Assembly (NCBI GenBank): GCA_024641835.1
Contig: JAHECH010000255.1
Span: forward strand, 1,117-6,443
Direction: 5' to 3'
Length of the DNA stretch: 5,327 bases
DNA from: Deltaproteobacteria bacterium
GTDB taxonomy: Bacteria; Desulfobacterota; DSM-4660; Desulfatiglandales; HGW-15
A program made the position numbers and the translations under genes. Below are positions 5,305-5,327 of this stretch, piece by piece (the first letter of the stretch is position 1; each line of letters opens with the position of its first letter). The notes under the pieces were generated by a model. It did no database searches. It was not told where the DNA came from and worked only from the letters and a program-made list of their open reading frames with translations.

Positions 5305-5327
5305 ATGAATGAAGTAAAGCCTGAGCT
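5305..5327 (+). CDS. Possible start of a rightward gene (partial)
   Basis: An ATG at 5305 opens a frame (MNEVKPE) that stays open to the window edge. GGGG lies 7-8 nt upstream as a modest Shine-Dalgarno, and the promoter at 5053-5080 points at it. Only seven full codons are visible, so the product cannot be guessed and the call is weak. Confidence 0.25.

Noticed and set aside
1..5327. CRISPR array, tRNA, rRNA
   Set aside because: No regularly spaced repeats, cloverleaf-like sequence or ribosomal RNA signature was seen on either strand.

Overview
The window looks like an accessory island beside a housekeeping gene in a bacterium of moderate GC. No marker gene fixes the taxon. The mix of a conserved Maf gene, an unknown ORF, two HEPN genes and a tyrosine recombinase would fit many proteobacteria-like or Desulfobacterota-like genomes, but that is only an impression.

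Left part (1-1370): a leftward unit with its own promoter-like sequence encodes a complete Maf-type nucleotide pyrophosphatase. It may be followed 18 bp downstream by another leftward gene cut by the window edge. Next comes an unrecognised leftward ORF of 154 codons with coding-like composition and a hydrophobic C-terminal segment.

Middle (1371-2165): about 400 bp without a convincing protein gene. It holds a promoter-like TTGACA element and a very good rho-independent terminator about 85 bp further on, together a candidate small RNA. A second, stronger promoter (TTGAGA / TATACT / TATAAT) then reads into a stretch whose coding sense runs through three successive reading frames, each step a -1 shift. 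It looks like a conserved protein broken by two single-base losses, or one with sequencing errors. Its last frame is continuous with the following gene.

Defence-like part (2126-3953): two rightward genes encode different HEPN-type proteins. The first resembles the Swt1-like/Abi-like HEPN group and carries an RHxxxH motif. The second resembles the pEK499_p136-type HEPN family and carries a canonical RNxxxH motif. HEPN proteins are commonly metal-independent RNases in toxin-antitoxin and abortive-infection systems. No MNT nucleotidyltransferase or other obvious antitoxin is present.

Right part (3954-5327): a non-coding or remnant stretch with inverted repeats and possible insertion-sequence debris, then a complete leftward tyrosine recombinase (278 aa) with all catalytic residues. 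A divergent promoter reads rightward out of the window, perhaps into a gene whose first codons are at the edge. The two HEPN genes, the broken gene and the recombinase together suggest a small mobile or degrading defence island.
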